From: Xanthomonas sp.
GTDB taxonomy: Bacteria > Pseudomonadota > Gammaproteobacteria > Xanthomonadales > Xanthomonadaceae
Assembly: GCA_018262705.1 (NCBI GenBank)
Contig: JADFDQ010000011.1
Coordinates: forward strand, 1-64,000
Length of the DNA: 64,000 bases
Direction: 5' to 3'
The position numbers and the translations under genes were made by a program. Numbering within the stretch: position 1 is the first letter of the stretch; the number at the start of each line of letters is the position of its first letter. Positions 10,997-18,552 of the stretch are shown here, piece by piece. Below the pieces are notes generated by a model. It had not been told where the DNA came from and searched no databases. It saw only the letters and a program-made list of their open reading frames with translations.

Positions 10997-11172
10997 GAGC
11001 GCACCGAGGCCGCAGGCCGAGGGGCGCGAAGGGGCAGCGCCGAAAAGCAAATCGCGCCCCTGCGGTGCGCTCCTACAGGCCATATCGACGGCGCATTGGG
11101 GCCGCGGTTGCAGGATCGCATCGAGGCCGCGGTTGTAGGAGCGCACCGAGGCCGCTGGCCGAGGGGCGCGAT
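10993..11172. repeat. REP-like palindromic cluster (three units)
   Basis: Three copies of a GC-rich unit beginning GTAGGAGCGCACCGAGG and ending GGGGCGCGA. The first begins at 10993 and overlaps the stop codon of the EptA-like gene. The second lies inverted near 11060-11095 (ATCGCGCCCC...GCGCTCCTAC), so units one and two can pair as a long hairpin. The third is direct, near 11128-11172. They fill the space between two convergent genes. Related units occur at about 30122-30202 and 50263-50430. Such elements are typical of REP/BIME families mobilised by RAYT transposases; no RAYT gene is in this window. Confidence 0.8.
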
Positions 11173-11178
11173 ACCTTT

Positions 11179-12423
11179 TCAGCCCAGCAGCCCGCGCACC
11201 TTGTGCAACGCCTTGATGAACGCCTCGATTTCGGCGTGGGTGTTGTAGAACGCAAGCGAAGCGCGGCAGGTCGTGCCTACGCCCAGCCACTGCAGCAACG
11301 GATGCGCGCAGTGCTGGCCGGAGCGCACCGCCACGCCTTCGAGATCGAGCAGGGTGGCCAGGTCGTGCGAATGGGTGCCGTCGATGGCGAAGCTGATTAC
11401 TGCGGCTTTGTTCGGCGCGGTGCCGAAGACACGCAGCCCTTCGATTTTCAGCATTTCCTCGGTCGCATGCCGCAGCAGCTCCTGCTCGCGCGCGGCGATG
11501 TTGTCCATGCCGATGGCGTCAAGGTAGTTGCAGGCTGCGCCCAGCCCGACGGCGCCAGCGATGTTCGGCGTGCCGGCTTCGAAGCGGTGCGGCGGATCGT
11601 TGAACACGCTGCCTTCGAAACGCACTTCCTTGATCATCTCGCCGCCGCCGAGGAAGGGCGGCATCGCTTCGAGGTGTTCGCGCCTGCCCCACAGCAGGCC
11701 GGTGCCGGTCGGCCCGCCCATCTTGTGCCCGGTCGCCGCGTAGAAATCGCAGCCGATGGCGGCAATGTCCACCGCCATGTGCGGCGCCGCCTGCGAGCCG
11801 TCGACCACGCTGACGATGCCGCGCTTTCTGGTTTCGCGGCAGATCGCGGCGACCGGGTTGACGGTGCCGAGCACGTTGCTGACGTGACCGACGCCGAGCA
11901 GCTTGACCTCGGGCGTCATCGCCGCGAACAGGCCGTCGAGGTCGAGGCTGCCGTCGGGCAACAGTTCGGCGACCTTGAGCTTGGCGCCGGTGCGCTGGGC
12001 GATGAGCTGCCACGGCACGATGTTGGCGTGGTGCTCCATTCGCGTCAGCACAATGGCGTCGCCCGGCTGTAGCCGCGGTAGCGCCCACGAATAGGCGACG
12101 AGATTGATGGCGAAGGTGGTGCCGCTGCACAGGATCACTTCGTCGGCGCGGACGTGGAAATGGCGGGCGAGGATCCCGCGCGCACCTTCGTAGGCGTCGG
12201 TGGCCTCGCTGCCGAGCGCGTGCACCGCGCGGCTGACGTTGGCGTTGTGGCGGCGGTAGAAATCCTCGGTGGCGGCGATCACGGCTTCGGGCTTCTGCCC
12301 GGTGTTGGCGCTGTCGAAATAGATCAGCGGCTTGCCGTGAACCTGACGCTGCAGGATCGGAAAATCGGCGCGCACCCGCGCCCAATCGACGATTGACGTG
12401 TTCTGGCCGCCGTCCATCTTCAT
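11179..12423 (-). CDS. sufS: Cysteine desulfurase SufS
   Basis: A 414-residue group II PLP-dependent cysteine desulfurase. It releases sulfur from cysteine as a persulfide for Fe-S cluster assembly on SufBCD. The PLP lysine is K234 in TGHKMGGPTGTG, the PLP-stacking histidine lies in RMEHHANIVPW, and the catalytic cysteine is C372 in RSGQHCAHP. The ATG at 12423 overlaps the sufD stop codon (ATGA), which makes it preferable to an upstream start with an unrelated leader. It is the last gene of the sufRBCDS cluster. No sufE, sufU or sufA follows, so the sulfur acceptor must be encoded elsewhere. The convergent EptA-like gene and a REP cluster lie just beyond. Confidence 0.95.
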   Translation of the reverse strand: MKMDGGQNTSIVDWARVRADFPILQRQVHGKPLIYFDSANTGQKPEAVIAATEDFYRRHNANVSRAVHALGSEATDAYEGARGILARHFHVRADEVILCSGTTFAINLVAYSWALPRLQPGDAIVLTRMEHHANIVPWQLIAQRTGAKLKVAELLPDGSLDLDGLFAAMTPEVKLLGVGHVSNVLGTVNPVAAICRETRKRGIVSVVDGSQAAPHMAVDIAAIGCDFYAATGHKMGGPTGTGLLWGRREHLEAMPPFLGGGEMIKEVRFEGSVFNDPPHRFEAGTPNIAGAVGLGAACNYLDAIGMDNIAAREQELLRHATEEMLKIEGLRVFGTAPNKAAVISFAIDGTHSHDLATLLDLEGVAVRSGQHCAHPLLQWLGVGTTCRASLAFYNTHAEIEAFIKALHKVRGLLG

Positions 12424-13679
12424 GCGCCCAGCTTTGCCAACGCGGCATCCAGCGCCGTTTCGCACAATTCGCGCACCGACGGGTTTTCGATCCGGGTGAG
12501 CACTTCGCGGCAGAACGCGCCGGTCAGCAGCGTGCGCGCCTGGGGCTCGGGCAGGCCGCGCGAGCGCAGGTAGAACAGCGCGATTGGATCGAGCTGGCCG
12601 ACCGCCGCGCCGTGGATGGCCTTGACGTCGTCGGCGTGAATTTCCAGCGTCGGCTGGGTGTCGATCTCGGCGTTGGCCGACAGCAGCAGGTTCGTGTTCG
12701 ACAGGTCGGCATCGGTGCCGTCGGCGCCTTCGCGGATCAGGATGCCGCCGTGGAACACGGCGCGGCCGCGCTGGTCGGCCAGTCCGCGCCAGACGAAGTT
12801 GCTGGCCGTGTTCAGCGCCGCATGGTCGATCCCGAGCCGGGTATCGACGTGGCGGCGGCCGTCGGCCAGCAGCACGCCGTCGGCGCGCAGGTGCGACGCA
12901 TCGCCTTCCAGCTTGACGTTGAGCTCGTGGCGCGAGAGCTGGGCGCCGAGTTCCAGATCGGTGCGGCCGTAGGCTGCGGACTTGGACAGCACGGCGTCGG
13001 TGCGTGCGAACAAAGTGGCGCGCGCTGCGGCGGTCTGGATGCGCGCGTGCGACAGCGTTGCGTCCTGCGCAACGTGTGCGTGCAGCAGGACGTTGCCCAG
13101 ATGCGCGTGATCGCCTGCGGCCAGTTCGTGTTCGACCAGGGTCAGCGTCGCGCCTTCGCGCAGTTCGACGAAGTGGCGCAGATGCCAGGCCACGTCGCCC
13201 GCGTCCGCCGCGCCGACGTGGACGAGATGCAACGGCGTCTCGACGCGGATGCCGGCATCGACCCGGATCACCGCGCCTTCGCGCGCCAGCGCCGCGTTGA
13301 GCCGCGCGAACGGCTCATCGACGCGCAGGTAGCGGCGTTCGAGGAAGGCCAGCGCGCGCGGATCGTCGCCTTGCAGCAGCTGCGAGAGCGGACGCAGGTC
13401 GAAACCTGTGGGCAAGACCAGATAATCGCTCAGCGCTGCATCGAAATGTCCGTTGACGAACACGATTCGCGGCGACGGAATCGCGGCCAGCAGTACTGGA
13501 TCGACGGCGGTCGCATGCGCAACGCCGAAGCTGCGGCGTTCGAGCTGGCGCAGCGAGGTGTATTTCCACGCCTCGGCGCGCGGCAGCGGCAGGCCGTCCT
13601 TGAGCAGGCCGTCGAGTTCGGCGCGGCGATTGGGGTCGCCGTTGAATCCGGCCGCAAGCGAGTCGAGCAGGGCGCTCAT
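12420..13679 (-). CDS. sufD: Fe-S cluster assembly protein SufD
   Basis: A 419-residue SufD, partner of SufB in the SufBC2D scaffold. It has a helical N-terminal part and a large beta-helix core, with the C-terminal EIHADDVKAIHGAAVGQLD segment that is diagnostic of the SufB/SufD family and carries the functional His at the SufB-SufD interface. Its ATG shares one base with the sufC stop codon (TGATG), and its stop overlaps the sufS start (ATGA), so translation is probably coupled through the operon. It acts in the cytoplasm and has no catalytic activity of its own. Confidence 0.95.
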   Translation of the reverse strand: MSALLDSLAAGFNGDPNRRAELDGLLKDGLPLPRAEAWKYTSLRQLERRSFGVAHATAVDPVLLAAIPSPRIVFVNGHFDAALSDYLVLPTGFDLRPLSQLLQGDDPRALAFLERRYLRVDEPFARLNAALAREGAVIRVDAGIRVETPLHLVHVGAADAGDVAWHLRHFVELREGATLTLVEHELAAGDHAHLGNVLLHAHVAQDATLSHARIQTAAARATLFARTDAVLSKSAAYGRTDLELGAQLSRHELNVKLEGDASHLRADGVLLADGRRHVDTRLGIDHAALNTASNFVWRGLADQRGRAVFHGGILIREGADGTDADLSNTNLLLSANAEIDTQPTLEIHADDVKAIHGAAVGQLDPIALFYLRSRGLPEPQARTLLTGAFCREVLTRIENPSVRELCETALDAALAKLGA

Positions 13680-14461
13680 CAGACGGCTCCGGATCCGGCG
13701 TGCGCGGCGGCCGGCGCGGTGCGCTGCTTGATCCAGTTGTAGCCGTGCGCTTCCAGCTCCATCGCCAGCTCGGGACCGCCGCTTTCGACGATGCGGCCGT
13801 CGGCCAGCACGTGGACAACGTCGGGTTTGATGTAGTCGAGCAGGCGCTGGTAATGGGTGATGATGAGGAAAGCGCGGCCCGGATCGCGCAGCGCGTTGAC
13901 GCCGTCGGCGACCGACTTCATGGCGTCGATGTCGAGGCCGGAATCGGTTTCATCGAGGATGGCAAGTCTGGGTTCGAGCAACGCGAGCTGGAAGATTTCG
14001 TTGCGCTTCTTTTCGCCGCCCGAAAACCCTTCGTTGACGCCGCGGTGCAGCAGTTCGTCCTTCAGGTGCAGCACGGCCAGTTTTTCGCGCACCCGCTTGA
14101 GAAACTGCATCGAGTCCATCTCTGGCTCGCCGCGGGTCTTGCGCTGGGCGTTGAAGGCCGAGCGCAGGAAGTAGGTGTTGTTCACGCCGGGGATTTCCAC
14201 CGGATACTGGAAGGCGAGAAACACGCCGGCGGCGGCGCGTGCTTCCGGCACGAGTTCCAACAGCGGCTTGCCGTCGAATTCGACGCTGCCCTCGGTGACT
14301 TCATAGCCGTCGCGTCCGGCCAGGATGTTGCCCAGCGTGGATTTGCCGGCGCCGTTCGGGCCCATGATGGCGTGGACTTCGCCGGCCTTCACTTCCAGCG
14401 ACAGGCCCTTGAGGATTTCCTTGCCAGCGACGGAAGCGTGGAGATTTTCGATTTTCAGCAT
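13679..14461 (-). CDS. sufC: Fe-S assembly ATPase SufC
   Basis: A 260-residue ABC-type ATPase of the soluble SufC class. The P-loop is GPNGAGKST at 34-42, the signature is FSGGEKKRNE, and the Walker B-like LAILDETDSGLD is followed by the switch histidine in FLIITHYQRLL. ATP hydrolysis by the SufC dimer drives the rearrangement of SufB-SufD that allows cluster assembly. The length is slightly above the usual 248-250 residues because of an Ala-rich tail. It lies between sufB (48-bp gap) and sufD (one-base overlap) in the expected operon order. Confidence 0.96.
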   Translation of the reverse strand: MLKIENLHASVAGKEILKGLSLEVKAGEVHAIMGPNGAGKSTLGNILAGRDGYEVTEGSVEFDGKPLLELVPEARAAAGVFLAFQYPVEIPGVNNTYFLRSAFNAQRKTRGEPEMDSMQFLKRVREKLAVLHLKDELLHRGVNEGFSGGEKKRNEIFQLALLEPRLAILDETDSGLDIDAMKSVADGVNALRDPGRAFLIITHYQRLLDYIKPDVVHVLADGRIVESGGPELAMELEAHGYNWIKQRTAPAAAHAGSGAV

Positions 14462-14509
14462 GATGGGGTCGTTCTTGAAGATGAATTTGTTTTTGGCGCG
14501 CGAGTCGGC

Positions 14510-15955
14510 TTACCCGACCGCCCCTTCCAGCGTGACGTCGAGCAGGCGCTTGGCTTCGACCGCGAATTCCATCGGCAATTCGCGGAACACCGATTTGCAG
14601 AAGCCGTCAACGATCATCGATACCGCGTTTTCCGGATCGATGCCGCGCGAACGGCAGTAGAACAGCTGGTCGTCCGAGATTTTCGACGTGGTGGCCTCGT
14701 GCTCGACGGTGGCGGTCGGGTTCTTGACCTCGATGTAGGGGAAGGTGTGCGCGCCGCAGGTCTTGCCGATCAGCAGCGAATCGCACTGGGTGTGGTTGCG
14801 CGCGCCCTCGGCGTTCGCGCCGACCTTGACCAGCCCGCGGTAGCTGTTCTGTCCGCGCCCGGCGCTGATGCCCTTGCTGACGATCTTGGACTTGGTGCGC
14901 TTGCCGATGTGGATCATCTTGGTGCCGGTGTCGGCCTGTTGGAAGTGGTGGGTTAGCGCCACCGAGTGGAACTCGCCGACGCTGTCGTCGCCGACCAGCA
15001 CGCAGCTTGGATATTTCCAGGTGATCGCGCTGCCGGTTTCGACCTGGGTCCAGGTCACCTTGCTGCGCGCGCCGCGGCACTCGGCGCGCTTGGTGACGAG
15101 GTTGTAGATGCCGCCGACGCCGTTTTCGTCGCCCGGATACCAGTTCTGCACCGTGCTGTATTTGATCTCGGCATCATCGAGCGCAATCAGTTCCACCACC
15201 GCGGCGTGCAATTGGTTTTCATCGCGCATCGGCGCCGTGCAGCCTTCGAGGTAGGACACGTAGGACGTGTCCTCGGCGATGATCAGCGTGCGTTCGAACT
15301 GCCCGGTGTTGCCGGCGTTCATGCGGAAGTAGGTGGACAGTTCCATCGGGCAGCGCACGCCCTTGGGGATGAACACGAAACTGCCGTCGGAGAACACCGC
15401 CGAGTTGAGCGCGGCGAAATAGTTGTCGCCCTGCGGCACCACGGTGCCGAGGTATTGGCGCACCAGTTCGCCGTGATTCTGGATCGCGTCGCTCATCGAG
15501 GTGAAGATGACACCGACCTTGGCCAGCTCGCCCCTGAACGTGGTCGCCACCGACACCGAATCGAACACCGCGTCCACCGCCACGCCGGCCAGCTTGGCGC
15601 GTTCGTGCAGCGGCACGCCGAGCTTGTCGTAGGTGTCGAGGATTTCTTTCGGCACCTCGTCCAGCGACTTGTACTTCGGGCCTTTCGGCGCGCTGTAGTA
15701 GGAAATCGACTGCAGGTCGATCGGATCCATGTGCAGCTTGGCCCAGTTCGGGCGCTCCATGGTCAGGAAATGCCGGTAGGCCGCGAGCCGCCATTCCAGC
15801 ATCCACTCCGGCTCGTGCTTCTTGGCCGACAGTGCGCGGATGGTGTCCTCGCTCAGGCCCGGCGGCAGCGATTCGCTTTCGATGTCGGTGATGAAACCCG
15901 CCTCGTACTTGCGGCCGAGCTGGGCGCGGATTTCGGCGTTTTGCTGTTCGCTCAT
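14510..15955 (-). CDS. sufB: Fe-S cluster assembly scaffold SufB
   Basis: A 481-residue SufB, the main scaffold on which nascent clusters form in the SufBC2D complex. Characteristic stretches are [19 protein letters not shown] near residue 80, [20 protein letters not shown] with the conserved Cys in the beta-helix core, and the C-terminal [20 protein letters not shown]. It is slightly shorter than the 495-residue E. coli protein. It is the first structural gene after the regulator sufR; the 94-bp gap between them shows no gene. It works in the cytoplasm with SufC and SufD, and receives sulfur originating from SufS. Confidence 0.96.
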   Translation of the reverse strand: MSEQQNAEIRAQLGRKYEAGFITDIESESLPPGLSEDTIRALSAKKHEPEWMLEWRLAAYRHFLTMERPNWAKLHMDPIDLQSISYYSAPKGPKYKSLDEVPKEILDTYDKLGVPLHERAKLAGVAVDAVFDSVSVATTFRGELAKVGVIFTSMSDAIQNHGELVRQYLGTVVPQGDNYFAALNSAVFSDGSFVFIPKGVRCPMELSTYFRMNAGNTGQFERTLIIAEDTSYVSYLEGCTAPMRDENQLHAAVVELIALDDAEIKYSTVQNWYPGDENGVGGIYNLVTKRAECRGARSKVTWTQVETGSAITWKYPSCVLVGDDSVGEFHSVALTHHFQQADTGTKMIHIGKRTKSKIVSKGISAGRGQNSYRGLVKVGANAEGARNHTQCDSLLIGKTCGAHTFPYIEVKNPTATVEHEATTSKISDDQLFYCRSRGIDPENAVSMIVDGFCKSVFRELPMEFAVEAKRLLDVTLEGAVG

Positions 15956-16049
15956 GCGTTGCTGTCCTTGCGCTGCGTGCCGCGAAATTCGCGGACGCCG
16001 GCTTGCACACCGTTCGGGGTGCGGTTGAATGTCGACGGCATCGGCGGCA

Positions 16050-16487
16050 TCAGGCCCGCGCCGTACGCACGAGGGTGGGGGCGCCCGGCGGCGCGCGTAG
16101 CTGCGCCAGCGACACGCCGCGCAGCGCCTCGATCACCACGTCGTTGATCTGGCGCCAATTGTTGCGTACGCCGCAGATGCTTTCGATTCCGCAGTGGCCG
16201 TGGGGTGCGCTGCATTCGGTCATGCTCAGCGGGCCTTCCATCGCCTCGACGATCTCGATCAGGGTGATCGCCTCGGCAGGTTTGGACAGCCGGTAGCCGC
16301 CGCTGGCACCGCGGAAGCCCTGCACCAGCCCGGCCGCGGCCAGCGGCTTGAGCAGTTTGGCCACCGTGGGTTGTTCCAGTCCCGAACGTTCGGCCAGTTC
16401 CGGCGCGCTCAGCACGACGCCTGGCCGTGCGGCGAGCACGGTCAGGACGACGGTGGCGTAGTCGGTCAGCTTGGTGACGCGGAGCAT
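16050..16487 (-). CDS. sufR: Rrf2-family SUF operon regulator
   Basis: A 145-residue Rrf2/IscR-like transcription factor heading the suf cluster, matching the 'SUF system Fe-S assembly regulator' type. The N-terminal winged helix-turn-helix (residues 1-75, including [18 protein letters not shown] and GASGGYRL) is followed by three cysteines spaced like those of IscR, C92-x6-C99-x5-C105, which would bind an Fe-S cluster as sensor. It probably represses the operon when clusters are sufficient and derepresses it on iron limitation or oxidative damage. An inverted repeat overlapping its own -10 box (16505-16526) is a likely autoregulatory operator. This SufR is unrelated to the cyanobacterial DeoR-type protein of the same name. 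Confidence 0.9.
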   Translation of the reverse strand: MLRVTKLTDYATVVLTVLAARPGVVLSAPELAERSGLEQPTVAKLLKPLAAAGLVQGFRGASGGYRLSKPAEAITLIEIVEAMEGPLSMTECSAPHGHCGIESICGVRNNWRQINDVVIEALRGVSLAQLRAPPGAPTLVRTARA

Positions 16488-16504
16488 GAATGAGACGGCG
16501 GTTA

Positions 16505-16546
16505 ATCGGTACTGAAATTGTACGATTTTACGGTCGCCTACGCCAA
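16505..16546 (-). promoter_or_regulatory. suf operon promoter with operator candidate
   Basis: On the minus strand TTGGCG (16546-16541) and TACAAT (16522-16517) are separated by 18 bp, a good sigma-70 promoter about 30 bases before the sufR ATG. The -10 box sits inside an imperfect inverted repeat at 16505-16526, with arms ATCGGTAC and GTACGAT around a short AT-rich centre. Placement over the -10 region suits a repressor such as the Rrf2 protein encoded immediately downstream. Confidence 0.6.
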
Positions 16547-16549
16547 GTT

Positions 16550-17518
16550 TCAGCGACTGACCTGCATCAAGGCACGATCGATCCAGTTCGAAACCGCCTG
16601 CGTGTAGGCAGAAGGCAGGCCGAGGTTGGCGTTGATCTCGCCATGTTTCATCGCTTCAGGAAGGATCTGTATCGCTACGCCGAGCGTGTCGCCACGCAGC
16701 TTCAGTTTTTTCGCTTCGTCGCAGGGCGAGGTCGGGAAGTGGCGCGTGCTTGAGCAAACAAGAAGCATCGGCACTCCGCCGCGAGTGAGCTGCTGCTGCG
16801 GTGAAACCGATCGCCAATAGGCCGGGTCGGCACCGAACGCATCGCTATAGAGTTGCGGGACACGCCGTTGGCCCATCAGCGCCGGCACGTCGAGCGCGCC
16901 GCTGTCGAGCGACACCACGCCGAGCGGGCGTTGCGCGCCGGCCTGACGCATCAACTCCGGCTTGCTGCCGAGCAGATCCACGAGGTGGGCACCGGCCGAG
17001 TGGCCCATCAGCACGACCTTGTCCGATGAGGCGCCCCACTGGCGCGCGTGCTGCTGCACCGAGGCCAGCGCGGCTGCCACGTCGCGGGCCTGGTTGAGCG
17101 GATCCGCTTCTGGAACCAGCCGGTTGTTGACGGAAACGAACACGAAGCCCTGCTTCAGCCAGTAATTGGCCTTGTTGCCGACCACGCCCGGGCTGGCCTT
17201 GTCGCCACGCCGCCAGCCGCCGCCGTGGACCATGAACAGGATCGGGGCATTCGGCCTCGGCTGTGCCGGCAGATAGACGTCGTAGGCCTGCTTGGGGTCG
17301 CCGCCGTACTGGATGTTGCGCTCGACGCGGGTGCCCGGCGGCAGTGTGCGTGCAGCGGTGGTGTTTTCCGCGCGCTGACGCTGGAAGCGGGGCTGGGCGT
17401 GCTGTTGCTGCCAGCGCTGACCGAAGCGCAAGCGCTGCTGGGCCTGACCGGGCGCGGCGGTGGTCGCCAGCAGGGCGGTGGAAAACAGCGTGGTTGCAAG
17501 AACCGGCAGCAGGCGCAT
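16550..17518 (-). CDS. Secreted alpha/beta hydrolase (esterase-like)
   Basis: A 322-residue alpha/beta-hydrolase with an N-terminal signal peptide (MRLLPVLATTLFSTALLA), followed by a Gln/Arg-rich spacer to about residue 60. The oxyanion loop is HGGGWRRGD, the nucleophile elbow is GHSAGAH, and the late catalytic His is in AMKHGEIN. The HGGG form points to the hormone-sensitive-lipase/carboxylesterase branch. It probably hydrolyses small esters in the periplasm or outside the cell; the substrate is unknown. I chose the ATG at 17518 because it begins a clean signal peptide, whereas an upstream ATG at 17554 adds twelve unrelated residues. Confidence 0.85.
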   Translation of the reverse strand: MRLLPVLATTLFSTALLATTAAPGQAQQRLRFGQRWQQQHAQPRFQRQRAENTTAARTLPPGTRVERNIQYGGDPKQAYDVYLPAQPRPNAPILFMVHGGGWRRGDKASPGVVGNKANYWLKQGFVFVSVNNRLVPEADPLNQARDVAAALASVQQHARQWGASSDKVVLMGHSAGAHLVDLLGSKPELMRQAGAQRPLGVVSLDSGALDVPALMGQRRVPQLYSDAFGADPAYWRSVSPQQQLTRGGVPMLLVCSSTRHFPTSPCDEAKKLKLRGDTLGVAIQILPEAMKHGEINANLGLPSAYTQAVSNWIDRALMQVSR

Positions 17519-17666
17519 GGCGGATTTCCGAAACAGGATGCACGGAAAACGCATCGGCCCGGGATCGGTTGACAGCTGTCACCTGCGATGACTGACGCTT
17601 GCTCGTGGTTCGGCGTGAGCTGCTGCGGAAAATGCGGGTCGTCCATTGCGGACGCCGGAGTACCCC

Positions 17667-17951
17667 ATGAACGCGCAAACCCAAACCCAAACCCAAACCC
17701 AAACCCAAACCCGGATCCCGTTCGCCGATCGGCTTGAGGCCAAAGTCGGCGAATTGGTCGATCGCGCCGCCCGCGTTGCGCCGGGCAAAGAGAATTCCAC
17801 CTGGATGCGCTGGGTGCTGCTCGCCGTGGCCGTGTTCTTCCTGTGGCGCTTCGGTCGCTTTGCCAAGGGCGTGTTCTGGACGCTGTTCGGCCTCGGCATG
17901 GCGTTCTGGTGGAGCGGCGGCGCCGCGCTGTTTTTCCGGCATCTGCAGTAG
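17667..17951 (+). CDS. Small membrane protein with QT repeat
   Basis: A 94-residue protein. Residues 4-15 are six Gln-Thr dipeptides encoded by a perfect (CAAACC)6 tract at 17676-17711. An amphipathic segment (ADRLEAKVGELVDRAARVAP) follows, and then a hydrophobic C-terminal half with one or two membrane helices (WVLLAVAVFFLWRF and VFWTLFGLGMAFWW). I do not recognise a family. The start at 17667 is the first ATG. The repeat unit is six bases, so slippage would lengthen or shorten the tract without breaking the frame. It lies divergent to the secreted hydrolase and upstream of the SET protein, with a 70-bp gap. Confidence 0.6.
   Translation: MNAQTQTQTQTQTQTRIPFADRLEAKVGELVDRAARVAPGKENSTWMRWVLLAVAVFFLWRFGRFAKGVFWTLFGLGMAFWWSGGAALFFRHLQ
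17676..17711 (+). repeat. (CAAACC)6 microsatellite inside a CDS
   Basis: Six perfect tandem copies of the hexamer CAAACC, right after the third codon of the small membrane protein. It encodes alternating Gln and Thr. Such a tract is prone to in-frame length change by polymerase slippage. Confidence 0.95.
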
Positions 17952-18021
17952 CGGCAAGCGGACGATGACGCCAGCGTGAGCTTCCGCCAAAATAGCGATC
18001 CCTTGGTTTGCTATCGCACCG

Positions 18022-18486
18022 ATGCCGAAAAGAATCGCCACTCGAAAATCCGCCATCCACGGCAACGGCGTGTTTGCCGTTGCCCCGATCGCCAAGGGCG
18101 AACGCCTGGTCGAATACAAGGGGCGGCGGCGCACGCACGCGGAGGTGGATGACAGCGACAGCGGCGATATCGAAAGCGGTCACACCTTCTTGTTCACGCT
18201 GGACGAGCATTGGGTGATCGACGCCAACTTCGAAGGCAACGCCGCGCGCTGGATCAACCACAGCTGCGACCCGAACTGCGAGGCGACGCTGGCTGAAAAC
18301 GCCGACGACCCGAAGAAGTCGAAGGTGTTCATCGAGGCGCTCCGCGCGATCCGCCCGGGCGAAGAGCTCAGCTACGATTACGGCATCGCCCTGGAAGTGC
18401 GCCAGACGCCGCGATTGAAAAAAATCTGGGCCTGCCGCTGCGGCGCGAAGAACTGCACCGGCACCATGCTCAAACCCAAGCGCTGA
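18022..18486 (+). CDS. SET-domain protein-lysine methyltransferase
   Basis: A 154-residue single-domain SET protein. Motifs are the N-terminal IHGNGVFAVAPIAKGERLVEY, NAARWINHSCDPNCEA (SAM/active-site pseudoknot), GEELSYDYG with the catalytic Tyr, and a post-SET zinc motif CRCGAKNCTG with three cysteines, which together with the NHSC cysteine could hold one zinc. It would transfer methyl groups from SAM to lysine side chains; the bacterial target is unknown. Compact SET proteins like this occur in xanthomonads and a few other bacteria and are eukaryote-like. There is no signal peptide. The convergent EF-G2 gene follows, with a GC hairpin between them. Confidence 0.92.
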   Translation: MPKRIATRKSAIHGNGVFAVAPIAKGERLVEYKGRRRTHAEVDDSDSGDIESGHTFLFTLDEHWVIDANFEGNAARWINHSCDPNCEATLAENADDPKKSKVFIEALRAIRPGEELSYDYGIALEVRQTPRLKKIWACRCGAKNCTGTMLKPKR

Positions 18487-18490
18487 GGAG

Positions 18491-18508
18491 GCGCCCGCTG
18501 TCGGGCGC
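18491..18508. terminator. GC hairpin between convergent genes
   Basis: GCGCCCG-ctgt-CGGGCGC forms a seven-base-pair stem directly after the SET gene. No T-run follows on either strand, so its role as terminator for either convergent gene is uncertain. Confidence 0.35.
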
Positions 18509-18552
18509 TCTGCGGGGAAGAATTCCGACTGCGGATCGGCTCCGGCAACCGT

